The position numbers were made by a program, and so were the translations under genes. Under the pieces are notes generated by a model. The model did not search any database, was not told where the DNA came from, and saw only the letters and a program-made list of their open reading frames with translations. Positions 20,065-28,932 of a stretch of 64,000 nucleotides of DNA are shown piece by piece; position 1 is the stretch's first letter, and every line of letters begins with the position of its first letter. The stretch comes from Methanobacterium_B sp963825335. GTDB taxonomy: Archaea > Methanobacteriota > Methanobacteria > Methanobacteriales > Methanobacteriaceae. Location: the NCBI GenBank assembly GCA_963825335.1, contig CAWGSP010000002.1, positions 223,019 to 287,018 of the forward strand, in the 5' to 3' direction.

Positions 20065-21645
20065 GTGACAAAAAATCTGATTCTAAAAGATTCCTTAAAG
20101 TGGACAAATATGCACAAAGTCCCAGATACTGAAACAAAAAAATTAGAAAAATCACTTAGGTTATTGGATTCCATATTAGGGTCATCAGGTGTTGCCATAT
20201 TTGTGACAGACATGAATGGTACGATTGAAAAGTGGAACCAAGCTTCACAAAACATGTATGGATATCTTCCTGATGAAATAATCGGAAAATCCTTTTCGAT
20301 TCTAATATCAAACAATGACGGGGATATTTCACAATTTTTAAACAGGATCAAAAATAGTGAATCCATAGAGTACCTCGAAACAGAATGTACTAAAAAAAAT
20401 GGGAAGCCAGTAGATGTCCTGTTGTTCATGTCTCCAATTTTTGATCCGAATGGAAAGGTTATTGGTATCTCAACAATATCGACTGACATCACAGTAGAGA
20501 AAAAGATTGAAATGGATCTAAAAGAGTGTAACGAGAAATTCAGAGAGATATTGGACAACGCCAACGATATGATCGCTTTAAATGAAATGGAAGAAAATGG
20601 AATGCCTGGAAAATTCATTGAAATCAATAAAATAGGAATTGAAAGGCTGGGTTATAGTAGGGAAGAATTTTTAAATATGACTCCTCAGGATATAGTTACA
20701 CCAGAAAAGCAATCCGAAATATCAATAAATGCAGAAAACCTTCGTGAAAAAAGAAACAACCAGTTTAGGATTATCCATTTAACAAAAGATGGGAAAACTA
20801 TACCTGTTGAAATAAATAACCATTTATTCATACAAAATGGAAAAACTGTTGCTCTGGCCATCTCTCGTGACATCACTGAAAGGATAGAAGCCGAAAAGAC
20901 TATGAAAGAATATCAGCATGACCTCGAGAAACAAGTCAAAAAGCGTACAGAAGAACTAGCAAAGTCTAACAATGAACTAGAAAATTTTGCATACATAGCA
21001 TCTCACGACCTGCGCGAACCATTAAGAACGATAACAAGCTTTTTACAGTTATTAGAAAAACAGTACAAAGATCAACTTGACGATGATGCTAATGATTTCA
21101 TTGAGTTTGCAGTAAATGGGGCCAAACGTTTGGATGATATGATATACGACCTCCTCGAGTACTCAAAAATAACGAGTCATGAAAGAATTTTTGAGCAAGT
21201 GAATTGTGAAAAAATCTTCAATGAAGCATTAATGAACCTTAAAGTCTCAATAGATGAAACTGATGCTGTTATCACCCATGATCCTTTACCAACAATTAAT
21301 GGAGATGAACAATTAATTTTACAACTATTCCAAAATCTACTCAGCAATGCTATAAAATATCATGGAGAAGAAATTCCTCGAATCCATCTCTCTGTTGTTA
21401 AGAAACAGGACCATTATCTTTTCTCACTAAATGATAATGGTATAGGAATGGATCCAAAACACTCAAAAAAAATCTTCACAATATTCCAGCGATTAAATGG
21501 AAGGGGAGAATACGAAGGTACAGGAATTGGACTTGCCATTTCTCAAAAAATTGTCCAGCAACACGGCGGAGAAATATGGGCCGAATCAAAACCCGGAGAA
21601 GGATCCACATTTCATTTCACTATGTTTGATAAGTTATCCAACTAA
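20065..21645 (+). CDS. Cytoplasmic two-PAS sensor histidine kinase
   Basis: The protein has no membrane segment. Two PAS domains (about residues 30-150 and 155-285) are followed by a coiled coil ending in KKRTEELAKSNNELENFAYIA-type sequence. The HisKA domain has the phospho-acceptor in SHDLREPLR, and the HATPase domain includes NLLSNAIKYHG, LNDNGIGMD, IFQRL and GTGIGLAIS. This is the phytochrome-type kinase class, distinct from the HisKA_2 kinases nearby. The start is uncertain: GTG 20065 is preceded by GGGTTGAT, TTG 20056 is possible, and ATG 20110 is a shorter choice. A close relative lies at 31740. No response regulator is adjacent. Confidence 0.9.
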   Translation: MTKNLILKDSLKWTNMHKVPDTETKKLEKSLRLLDSILGSSGVAIFVTDMNGTIEKWNQASQNMYGYLPDEIIGKSFSILISNNDGDISQFLNRIKNSESIEYLETECTKKNGKPVDVLLFMSPIFDPNGKVIGISTISTDITVEKKIEMDLKECNEKFREILDNANDMIALNEMEENGMPGKFIEINKIGIERLGYSREEFLNMTPQDIVTPEKQSEISINAENLREKRNNQFRIIHLTKDGKTIPVEINNHLFIQNGKTVALAISRDITERIEAEKTMKEYQHDLEKQVKKRTEELAKSNNELENFAYIASHDLREPLRTITSFLQLLEKQYKDQLDDDANDFIEFAVNGAKRLDDMIYDLLEYSKITSHERIFEQVNCEKIFNEALMNLKVSIDETDAVITHDPLPTINGDEQLILQLFQNLLSNAIKYHGEEIPRIHLSVVKKQDHYLFSLNDNGIGMDPKHSKKIFTIFQRLNGRGEYEGTGIGLAISQKIVQQHGGEIWAESKPGEGSTFHFTMFDKLSN

Positions 21646-21931
21646 AACAAATATCTGTTAAACCAATAAATTTGATGTATTAAAAAAATTATTAACGGTT
21701 CAAATATGCCTTAATATCTAAAGAACTGGATTCTTTTTTAATTTATCTATTTTTCTGAGAATTTTAAACCATCCACCCTTTTATTTGACTATAAATACAA
21801 TTTAAACAATTAAAAGTATTATTTTGAATAGATGCTAATAAATAAAAACTTTAATTATTTTTAGATATGACCGATGTTTGAAATTAAAAAAAATAATAGA
21901 TTTAATATCATTTTAAAATAAAATTTTAAGA

Positions 21932-22006
21932 TGCTCCGGCCGGGATTCGAACCCGAGTCTTCGCCTCGAGAGGGCGAAATGATTGGCCGGACTACACTAC
22001 CGGAGC
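21932..22006 (-). tRNA. tRNA-Glu (anticodon CTC)
   Basis: On the minus strand the sequence folds as a full cloverleaf. The acceptor stem GCTCCGG (22006-22000) pairs with CCGGAGC (21939-21933), and the discriminator base is A. The anticodon stem TCGCC/GGCGA encloses loop CTCTCGA, giving anticodon CTC. The T arm has GGTTCGAATCC. No CCA is encoded and I see no intron. A TATA-like ATTTATATGG sits about 30-40 bp upstream on the minus strand (22037-22047). Confidence 0.95.
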
Positions 22007-22465
22007 AAGTGAATATTAAAATATCATATTACACCCATATAAATCTTGCTGAAAAACTCAAACAATTCTGGGAGATCGTATGGTCTTGGAAAACTGCAAC
22101 TTGATGAATAAATAAATTTACTAAAAAAAATCACACTGTTCTATATTACAATAATATAAACCTGACATAAGATTTTGAATGCTTTTTAATCTATTTTCTA
22201 TGTACTGCTACTGATGATAATAATAATAATGATGAAAATTTTTCCCTATTCTCGGGAGTAATGTTATGCGTATTTAGATCTTTCTCGCGAGCTCATATTT
22301 ATCACCAAACTCTCATCAACCATATCCATTAATTAGATCTAATTATATTAGATCAATGATATATGATACTTCGATAAGAAATATTATGATATCATGAAAA
22401 AATAATAAATATTTTATTAATTTAGTTTTAACAAGGACAAAATTAGGCAATAATAGGTGCATAAG
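22007..22465. other. Intergenic region between tRNA-Glu and the CHASE4 kinase
   Basis: It contains the tRNA promoter on the left and two palindromes on the right, at 22330-22345 and 22386-22395. A somewhat GC-richer patch with CTCGCGAG lies near 22290. No protein gene is visible. Confidence 0.5.
22330..22345. promoter_or_regulatory. 16-bp palindrome upstream of the CHASE4 kinase
   Basis: TAATTAGATCTAATTA is a perfect palindrome, and the half-site TTAGATC recurs at 22348-22354. A second palindrome, ATGATATCAT, lies at 22386-22395. Both precede an AT-rich promoter region, so they are candidate operators. No regulator can be assigned. Confidence 0.4.
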
Positions 22466-24526
22466 ATGAAATTACGAATAAAAACCTTGCTGTTGAGCGG
22501 TATAATAATAACCATCTTGATCCTGGTTCTATTCGCAATATCATGGTTTGTTCTAATGAACACATACAGTGATTATGAAAATAATTACAGTGCACATATT
22601 TTAAATGATGAATTAGCCAAATTTAACGACTCAATTGATGCCATGAATCAAACAACTAGTGATTGGGCACAATGGGACGATGCATACTTATTTGTTAAAG
22701 GTGACAATCCAGGATTTGTTAACAAAGATCTTACCAACAATACATTTACAAGACTCGATCTTAACCTCATATTATTTGTTAACAACAACGGGACCATAGT
22801 CTATGGTAAAACATACAACCTACAGACGAAACAGTACGAGAACACACAAAATTTAACCAACATCACCAAGGAAAATCTTTTATTAGATCCCCACCACTTA
22901 ACCGGTTACAGTGGAATTGTCAATCTTCCTCAAGGACCCATGATGATAGTGTCGCAGCCTATTGAGACCAGCCACGAGGAAGGTCCGTCTGATGGGACTT
23001 TGATAATGGGACGTTACATAACCCCACAAGTACTTAGCGCATTGGTTAATGTTCCTAACAACACCCTGACTTATGTCGAATATAACTCTACAAATATGCC
23101 TGCTGATTTTATGAATGTATCACACAATTTTTCCAGTATCCATCCAATAATCACCAAAATCTTAGGGTCAGATTCCATAGCATCGTACACAATCATAAAT
23201 GGTACCAATGGTTTACCTGCAATCATTCTTAAATCAGACATGTCAAGGGCACTCCACCAATCCTATCTTAATACAGTCTTAGATTTTATCTTGACCTTGC
23301 TAATAGTCGGTGTTTTATTCATACCCCTCATCCTGTTTTATCTTGACAAGAACATCTTATACAGACTCGACACCATAATGGGTGAAATTATTGATGTAGG
23401 GAAAAAAGGAGACTTAAACAAACGGATAACAGTAGAAGGTGATGATGAACTTTCAAATTTATCAAAATCTATAAACAGCACTTTAAACGCTCTTCAAAGA
23501 TCTGAAAAACATCTTGATGCAAGTGAAAAGAAATATCGGAACATATTTGAAAATACCGGGACATCCATGATAATGACCAAAGAAAATATGACCATATCCA
23601 TGGTTAACTCAACATTCGAAAGTATAATGGGCATACCCAAGGAAGATATAGAGGGTAAGATGAACTGGATTGAAATGATATCACCATTATCTCCTGAAGA
23701 CGTAAAAAATTATCACAGAACTCATGAACTAGATGGAAATGGTACAGCTACCTTCCCAAAAACCTATGAAGTCAAGATGAAGATTAACGATACTGTAAAA
23801 GATTTTTATACCACATACGATAACATTCCCGGTACTACTGATTGTTTAATTTCATTGATAGATATCACAGATAGTAAAAAATCAGCAAACCAATTAAAAA
23901 CCTCGTTAAAAGAAAAAGAACTATTATTACGCGAGATACATCACAGAGTAAAAAACAGCCTTCAACTGATATCATCACTCCTTTCTCTTCAAGCCTCAGA
24001 AATTGAAGATGAAACCATAATCGAACGTTATAAAGAAAGTGAAAACCGTATACACACAATATCACTGGTTCATGAAATATTGTATGCCTCATCAGATATC
24101 TCTGATATAAACATAAAAGATTATGTGGAGATCCTTGTAGATGATATTGTAAATTCCTACGAAACAAAAAACATTGACATCCACATCGATGCTGAGGATA
24201 TCAAACTTGGAATAGAAACTGCCATACCCCTTGGACTCATAATAAATGAATTAATATCCAATTCGTTTAAATACGCATTTAAAGGTATTGAAAACTGTGA
24301 AATCAAAATTTCAATAAAAAAACATGGAAATGCATATTGTTTGATAGTACACGATAATGGACATGGTTTATCCGATGATATTGATGTAAATAATCCCACC
24401 ACCCTAGGGTTACAACTTATTCAGGCATTAGTAACTCAATTAGAAGGATCTATAAAAGTTGAAGCACACGACGGTACCGCCTTTAAAATCCATTTCAAAG
24501 AATTGGAATACAGAGAAAGGATATAA
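22466..24526 (+). CDS. CHASE4-HAMP-PAS sensor histidine kinase
   Basis: ATG 22466 follows AGGTG (22455-22459). The protein has a membrane helix at about residues 8-30, an extracytoplasmic sensor of about 230 residues (DQT..DWAQWDDAYLFV is typical of CHASE4), and a second helix at about 270-295. A HAMP linker (RITVEGDDELSNLSKSIN), one PAS domain, a HisKA_2 domain (LLREIHHRVKNSLQ) and a HATPase domain (NELISNSFKYAF, HDNGHGLSDD) follow. It therefore senses an external ligand and should autophosphorylate. No partner regulator is adjacent. The ligand is unknown. Confidence 0.92.
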   Translation: MKLRIKTLLLSGIIITILILVLFAISWFVLMNTYSDYENNYSAHILNDELAKFNDSIDAMNQTTSDWAQWDDAYLFVKGDNPGFVNKDLTNNTFTRLDLNLILFVNNNGTIVYGKTYNLQTKQYENTQNLTNITKENLLLDPHHLTGYSGIVNLPQGPMMIVSQPIETSHEEGPSDGTLIMGRYITPQVLSALVNVPNNTLTYVEYNSTNMPADFMNVSHNFSSIHPIITKILGSDSIASYTIINGTNGLPAIILKSDMSRALHQSYLNTVLDFILTLLIVGVLFIPLILFYLDKNILYRLDTIMGEIIDVGKKGDLNKRITVEGDDELSNLSKSINSTLNALQRSEKHLDASEKKYRNIFENTGTSMIMTKENMTISMVNSTFESIMGIPKEDIEGKMNWIEMISPLSPEDVKNYHRTHELDGNGTATFPKTYEVKMKINDTVKDFYTTYDNIPGTTDCLISLIDITDSKKSANQLKTSLKEKELLLREIHHRVKNSLQLISSLLSLQASEIEDETIIERYKESENRIHTISLVHEILYASSDISDINIKDYVEILVDDIVNSYETKNIDIHIDAEDIKLGIETAIPLGLIINELISNSFKYAFKGIENCEIKISIKKHGNAYCLIVHDNGHGLSDDIDVNNPTTLGLQLIQALVTQLEGSIKVEAHDGTAFKIHFKELEYRERI

Positions 24527-24530
24527 ATTA

Positions 24531-24541
24531 TTTTTTTTTTT
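24531..24541 (+). terminator. T11 terminator of the CHASE4 kinase gene
   Basis: Eleven consecutive T residues begin four bases after the stop codon. This is a strong archaeal termination signal. Confidence 0.65.
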
Positions 24542-24552
24542 CAAATTTAGAT

Positions 24553-24591
24553 AATATAATCACGATATTGAAAAATAAATGTGATTATATT
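24553..24591. repeat. 11-bp perfect inverted repeat (hairpin)
   Basis: AATATAATCAC (24553-24563) and GTGATTATATT (24581-24591) are perfectly complementary, with a 17-base spacer. The hairpin lies just after the T11 tract and so is probably outside the kinase transcript. It could be an operator or a terminator for the opposite strand. No nearby gene uses it clearly. Confidence 0.5.
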
Positions 24592-25064
24592 GGTTTTGCC
24601 TTCGATTTTTGTTCTTGAGAATTTTATGTTTGAAATTCTAATTAATATTTTTGATTTGAATTACTTCAATATTTTAGTTCATAATGATGCCATTCTCACG
24701 GATAACGGCTATTTGGACATAACAACTAAATTATTTACTGGACTAAAGATGGTTACAAAATACAATTGGTAAGGTACAAATTCATTCTACAAAATTATTT
24801 GTTTTTTATCTTTTGTCCAAAATACAGTAAAACATCTTATTATATCAATTAACAATAAATTCAGGTTTTTTGTAGAATTAAATGTAAAATTTGATTTACT
24901 AATTTACTATACTAATAAATTTATTCACTATTCTAAAAAAATTGTAGTATTGTCGGAGCTATTATTAATTTAAGACCTTAAACTAGTGTTTCAATCCATT
25001 CTAATGAAAATAAATAATAAAAATTCTGATGATCATTTATTGCCAAACATGGAACTACCCTAGA
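24592..25064. other. Intergenic AT-rich region
   Basis: I see no credible gene, RNA or repeat here. An open stretch at 24581-24772 has no ribosome site and a composition like the surrounding spacer, so it was not called. Confidence 0.4.
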
Positions 25065-25080
25065 ACCGAAATATATAAAT
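25065..25080 (+). promoter_or_regulatory. Strong BRE/TATA promoter of the candidate RNA
   Basis: ACCGAA followed by ATATATAAAT (25071-25080) closely matches an archaeal BRE-TATA pair. The predicted transcription start about 25-30 bp downstream (25101-25107) coincides with the first base of the long-range stem of the RNA. Confidence 0.65.
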
Positions 25081-25102
25081 AGTAAAACTCTTACATTATA
25101 AC

Positions 25103-25265
25103 TATGAGAGGGTTGAAGGCATGCAAAAACTTATCCCTTATAGAATCGTAATACCCCCCCCAAAACCTTTTATAAGGAAAGACGCCTTTAATCACGTCCA
25201 CCTAAACTAATTTTACAGCATGCCTGATGAGGCCCCTCTTAACCTCCTAAATAATGGTTAAAATT
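25103..25265 (+). ncRNA. Candidate structured RNA with an eight-C loop
   Basis: Nested inverted repeats define a likely fold. P1 pairs AGAGGG (25107-25112) with CCCTCT (25234-25239). P2 pairs AGGCATGC (25117-25124) with GCATGCCT (25218-25225). P3 pairs CCTTATA (25136-25142) with TATAAGG (25171-25177). The 28-base loop of P3 holds CCCCCCCC (25154-25161), exceptional in this AT-rich DNA. After P1 comes TTAACC...GGTTAA followed by a T-run (25264-25268), resembling a terminator. It could be a stand-alone RNA pairing with G-rich ribosome sites, or a riboswitch-like leader of the amino-acid permease gene at 25358. No known family was recognised. Confidence 0.5.
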
Positions 25266-25357
25266 TTTATATTGCAAAATTATGACAATTCTATTTAATT
25301 TTCATCTCACCTTATTCGTAAAAGATTGTTCTTGAATTTAGACTAAGAGGATTAGTT

Positions 25358-26812
25358 ATGAAAAGAATTTTAAAAAAAAAATGCATACACGAAGCACTTG
25401 ATTGTGCTGAAAATGATAAAACACTCAATAGAACCATAGGACCTGCAGGATTGGTCACATTGGGAGTTGGTGGTATTATCGGTGCAGGTATATTCATTGT
25501 TACAGGAGTTGCTTCTGCAGCATCAGGCCCGGCACTTGTTTTATCCTTTATAGTAGCAGCAATAGCGTGTACTTTTACAGCATTATGTTACGCTGAATTT
25601 GCAAGCATGATCCCAATCGCTGGTAGTGTGTACACCTACACATACATTACCATGGGCGAAATATGGGCATGGGTGATGGGCTGGATCATGATCCTGCAAT
25701 ACTTAATAGCGGCTTCAGCAGTGGCTATTGGATGGTCATCCTACACCATGGGCCTTATAAATTCTTTTGGAATTCATCTGCCCGCAGTTATAAGCGGACC
25801 ATACGGTGTTGAAGGATCTTTTATCAATTTACCAGCAGTTTTAATCATTGTGATACTCACAGGTGTTCTGATTAGAGGTGCTGAAGAAAGTGCACGATTC
25901 AATGCATTGATAGTTTTCATAAAAATTTCCGTTATCCTCCTTTTCATCACTGTGGGCATTCATTACATTAATCCCGCAAATTACCATCCATTCACCCCAT
26001 ACGGACTAGCTGGTGTGTTCCAGGGAGCCGCAATGGTATTCTTTGCATATATAGGATTTGACACCGTTGCATCTGCTGCAGAGGAAACAAAAGATCCTGG
26101 AAGAACCATCCCAATAGGCATCATAGGATCGCTTATTGTGAGCACCATACTTTACATTGCTGTAGCAGTAGTTATAACTGGGATGGTTCCATTCAACCTA
26201 TTAAATACAGCTTCACCAGTTTCGTTTGCACTTCAGTATGTTGGGGTTCAGTGGGCATTCACTGTGATATCTGTTGGTGCCATTGCAGGTCTTACAACAG
26301 TTGTTCTGGTGAATATGTTCAGTAAGGCAAGGATAATATTTGCAATGAGCAGGGATGGTCTTTTACCAAAGGTATTTTCGAATGTTAAGGTGGGGTGTCA
26401 AGCACCAGTGGCAAGTATCTTGTTAGTAGGATTAATCGCAGCAATAATAGCTGCATTCTTCTCTTTAGGCAGTATATTCGAACTGGTAAATGTCGGTGCA
26501 CTCTCAGCATTCATATTCCTCGCCCTTGCAGTAATCATACTCAGGAGAGAATGTCCCGAAATGAAAAGATCATTTAAATGTCCGCTGGTCCCAGCAATAC
26601 CCCTACTGTCAATAATATTATGTTTAGCGTTATTATCACAACTGAAATTTGATGTAATTGAATTATTTATAATATGGATAGGTTTAGGAGTTGTTGTATA
26701 CTTTATCTACGGTAAGTACAGAGGAAAATTTGATAGTCCTGACCAAGACGAACATATAGAGAATGATATTGATGGATTCGAACCGCCAATAGAATATCCT
26801 CCATCGAAGTAA
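25358..26812 (+). CDS. APC-family amino-acid permease
   Basis: The 484-residue protein has about 12 membrane segments. The APC N-terminal signature is present as GVGGIIGAGIFIVTGVASA near residues 37-55. Also typical are AMVFFAYIGFDTVASAAEETKDPGRTIPIGI in the middle and NMFSKARIIFAMSRDGLLP later. Such proteins import amino acids, often cationic ones, by proton or sodium coupling. ATG 25358 follows GAGG. A candidate structured RNA lies upstream with its own strong promoter and a terminator-like end. A decayed copy of a related permease follows directly downstream (26845-27418). Confidence 0.93.
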   Translation: MKRILKKKCIHEALDCAENDKTLNRTIGPAGLVTLGVGGIIGAGIFIVTGVASAASGPALVLSFIVAAIACTFTALCYAEFASMIPIAGSVYTYTYITMGEIWAWVMGWIMILQYLIAASAVAIGWSSYTMGLINSFGIHLPAVISGPYGVEGSFINLPAVLIIVILTGVLIRGAEESARFNALIVFIKISVILLFITVGIHYINPANYHPFTPYGLAGVFQGAAMVFFAYIGFDTVASAAEETKDPGRTIPIGIIGSLIVSTILYIAVAVVITGMVPFNLLNTASPVSFALQYVGVQWAFTVISVGAIAGLTTVVLVNMFSKARIIFAMSRDGLLPKVFSNVKVGCQAPVASILLVGLIAAIIAAFFSLGSIFELVNVGALSAFIFLALAVIILRRECPEMKRSFKCPLVPAIPLLSIILCLALLSQLKFDVIELFIIWIGLGVVVYFIYGKYRGKFDSPDQDEHIENDIDGFEPPIEYPPSK

Positions 26813-26844
26813 ATTGAGTCAAATAAAAAAAAATTTTAGTACAC

Positions 26845-27418
26845 ATGATCAAAAAAATATTCTCAAAAAAACCTAATAGACAATCCAACCCCTCAAAAAC
26901 TAAATTAAATCGGTTAAAAACCGATCTATTTGGTTCTGCTGCACATGTATCCTGGATCAGGAAGTATTATTGTGGGAATATTTACTCTTACGGATGCATT
27001 CAGCAAATTATTCCAGTCCAGCAACTACTTTTCAAAGGTTCATTGTCATTCACACTACTAACCACCACAATACATGGTTTGAGCATTAATTTCTGATTTT
27101 ATACAACCTGCTTTCGTGATATTACTTGTCATATCAGAATATATCTGCATTCCTTCTTACCCATACTATTCTTTTACAGCGCCCTACCTGAGAAACTTTA
27201 AGTATCCCCTGTTCGGTTAACCTGCACCTATACTCTCTGTTTATTTTAATATCCCACTTTAAAAACAACATATCAAAGATGCACGCAACTTAATCGGCAT
27301 ATTATCATATTTTGCCCATCGGATAATTAATAGTCATTTCAACACATCAGTTGCTGAAAATAATGATTTTTTATTCATTGAACATACACATCAATTGGCT
27401 GGGTAGGTTGAATAATTT
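26845..27418 (+). pseudogene. Decayed amino-acid permease remnant
   Basis: A start-like MIKKIFSKKP (26845) and LNRLKTDLFGSAAHV resemble an APC permease N-terminus. After a frame change the sequence reads GSGSIIVGIFTLTDAFS, the APC first-helix motif. About 150 bp later another frame reads APYLRNFKYPLFG, then, across stop codons, PAPILSVYFNIPL and KDARNLIGILSYFA, which resembles an APC C-terminus. Most of the central transporter is missing. The remnant therefore combines an internal deletion, frameshifts and stops. It lies next to an intact permease, which suggests an old tandem pair. Confidence 0.55.
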
Positions 27419-27498
27419 AAATTTAAAATTAGCTAGTAAAATTGTGTCTGGTTAAAAAAAATTGGGATTTATGATTCCTAAATCATCATAGATGGATA

Positions 27499-28191
27499 TT
27501 ATTCAGAATTAAAATCTGGCTTTTCTAGTTCCAGACATATTTCATCGCCTTTAGGATATACTGATGCTTCTAATCCATATTTATTGATAAATATTATTGC
27601 GATCGATCCGAATATTTCCGCTATATCAACACCATCACTTGTTTTCTCTTCACGGTTGGCAGAAATATATATTTTATTTAAAGCAACATCTAATGATACT
27701 TCTACTTCATCGGAATACTGCCCTAATATAAATTTTTTGAATGAATAGTCATTTTCATCTATGAAATGAGTGACATCACGGTAAAAATCTTCATAATCAA
27801 AAATTTCTTCTTTCTCGGATTTTTTTCTGTAAATTGCCATCTCAATGTTGGCTTTTAATTCCTTTTCCTTGTATGGTTTCAATATGTAACCGTACGGTCG
27901 TGTGGTTGCGGCTCTTTTGAGTATTTCATCATCGGCATAGGCTGTTAGATATATGATGGGAATATCAAAGTTCTTATTTATTTCTTCAGCTGTTTCGATA
28001 CCATCAATATCTCCCTTAATAACAATATCCATTAATATTAATTCAGGGATGTTCTTACTGATTTTATCGATGGTTTCGGATCCAGAACTAGCAATATCCG
28101 TAACAGTATATCCTAACTTTTCCAACTTCTTTTTCAGTCCTAATGCCAGGATATTCTCGTCCTCAACAACAAGGATCTTCATTTTTTCCAT
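27499..28191 (-). CDS. Response regulator with a C-terminal domain shared with its upstream neighbour
   Basis: The protein of about 230 residues has an N-terminal receiver domain: acidic pair in VVEDEN, phospho-acceptor Asp55 in LMDIVI, Thr in YLTAY and Lys in LKPYKE. The C-terminal half is not a known DNA-binding domain. It contains VSLDVALNKIYIS and ends KYGLEASVYPKGDEICLELEKP, which closely resembles the C-terminus of the next gene upstream. ATG 28191 follows AGGTG (28201-28197). It is the third gene of a tight operon with a ribbon-helix-helix-like protein. It probably receives phosphate from one of the orphan kinases. Confidence 0.88.
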   Translation of the reverse strand: MEKMKILVVEDENILALGLKKKLEKLGYTVTDIASSGSETIDKISKNIPELILMDIVIKGDIDGIETAEEINKNFDIPIIYLTAYADDEILKRAATTRPYGYILKPYKEKELKANIEMAIYRKKSEKEEIFDYEDFYRDVTHFIDENDYSFKKFILGQYSDEVEVSLDVALNKIYISANREEKTSDGVDIAEIFGSIAIIFINKYGLEASVYPKGDEICLELEKPDFNSE

Positions 28192-28208
28192 TTTAACACC
28201 TGCCACGA

Positions 28209-28526
28209 TTATAATTCCCGTTTGGGGGTAACAAGTTCAAGGCATATTTTTTCGCCCTTAGGATAAAGAGTCACAGTAGCCCCGTACACCTTTATAAAAC
28301 GTTCCACTACCTTGGCAAGTATTGGGTAAGCTTTTTTCTGATTTTTTGTGCATAAATATGTTTTTTTGATTCCCACGTCTAGTGTTAGGTCTTCGAGATG
28401 TTCAACTTCCTTAGATCCTATTATAGACTCCATTATATGTTTTTCCTTCTCTTCGAGAAATTTATCAACTTCAGGGGTTAATGACGCTAGATCGAGGTTT
28501 TCTAAATTAGAATCATTCTTCTCCAT
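28209..28526 (-). CDS. Small protein sharing the response regulator C-terminal domain
   Basis: The start at ATG 28526 is set by GGGGTGAT immediately upstream, giving 105 residues; the longer frame to 28649 would overlap the upstream gene far more. The region LTLDVGIKKTYLC...FIKVYGATVTLYPKGEKICLELVTP parallels the C-terminal domain of the response regulator downstream. The N-terminal 40 residues are acidic and helical. It overlaps the upstream gene by about 14 bp. I do not recognise a named family. Its role may be to pair with the same domain on the regulator. Confidence 0.7.
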   Translation of the reverse strand: MEKNDSNLENLDLASLTPEVDKFLEEKEKHIMESIIGSKEVEHLEDLTLDVGIKKTYLCTKNQKKAYPILAKVVERFIKVYGATVTLYPKGEKICLELVTPKREL

Positions 28527-28719
28527 TATCATCACCCCGTTCATCATCAAATAACTGATCCTCTGGTAAAAGCTTGACTCGCTCTTGTTGACACCAGTCA
28601 AATATTGCTTCGGTAGCCCCTCTAGATATTTTTCCCTGCTTTTCACCATATTTAAGTCTTACAAGTCTTCTAAATGCTATTTCAAGTTCGTCAGATATAC
28701 AAATAGTAACGCAACCCAT
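28513..28719 (-). CDS. Small ribbon-helix-helix-like protein
   Basis: The 68-residue protein starts MGCVTICISDELEIAFRRLVRLKYGEKQGKISRGATEAI. A short beta strand (VTICIS) then two helices is the pattern of CopG/Arc-type ribbon-helix-helix DNA-binding proteins. ATG 28719 follows AGAGGTATT. The acidic tail DDERGDDNGEE overlaps the start of the next gene. It is the first gene of the operon with the standalone domain protein and the response regulator. It may be a DNA-binding partner for the regulator, which itself lacks a DNA-binding domain. Confidence 0.65.
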   Translation of the reverse strand: MGCVTICISDELEIAFRRLVRLKYGEKQGKISRGATEAIFDWCQQERVKLLPEDQLFDDERGDDNGEE

Positions 28720-28932
28720 AAAATACCTCTTTAATTTTTTATAAATTTATATAATTTTTAATATGATATCCATAGTTTATATATTTCATGTAACTTTTTA
28801 ATTGCTAATTGGAAAGTAAACATTTATAATCATATTCCCTTCCAAAAAAAAATATGGTCAGTGTTTATTCTCCAAGACAATAGATACTAACATGTATCTC
28901 TGATCAATATAAAAAAAATAGGATTTTATAGC

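Noticed and set aside
24581..24772. Possible 63-residue hydrophobic protein
   Set aside because: No ribosome site, begins inside the 11-bp hairpin, and has spacer-like AT composition.
25223..25232. CTGATGAG, the core of a hammerhead ribozyme
   Set aside because: The required GAAA and a cleavage site in stem III are not present nearby; the bases are better explained as the junction of the candidate RNA's stems.
26765..26785. T-arm-like GATTCGAACC near the end of the permease gene
   Set aside because: It lies within a coding sequence and no acceptor or anticodon stem can be formed around it.
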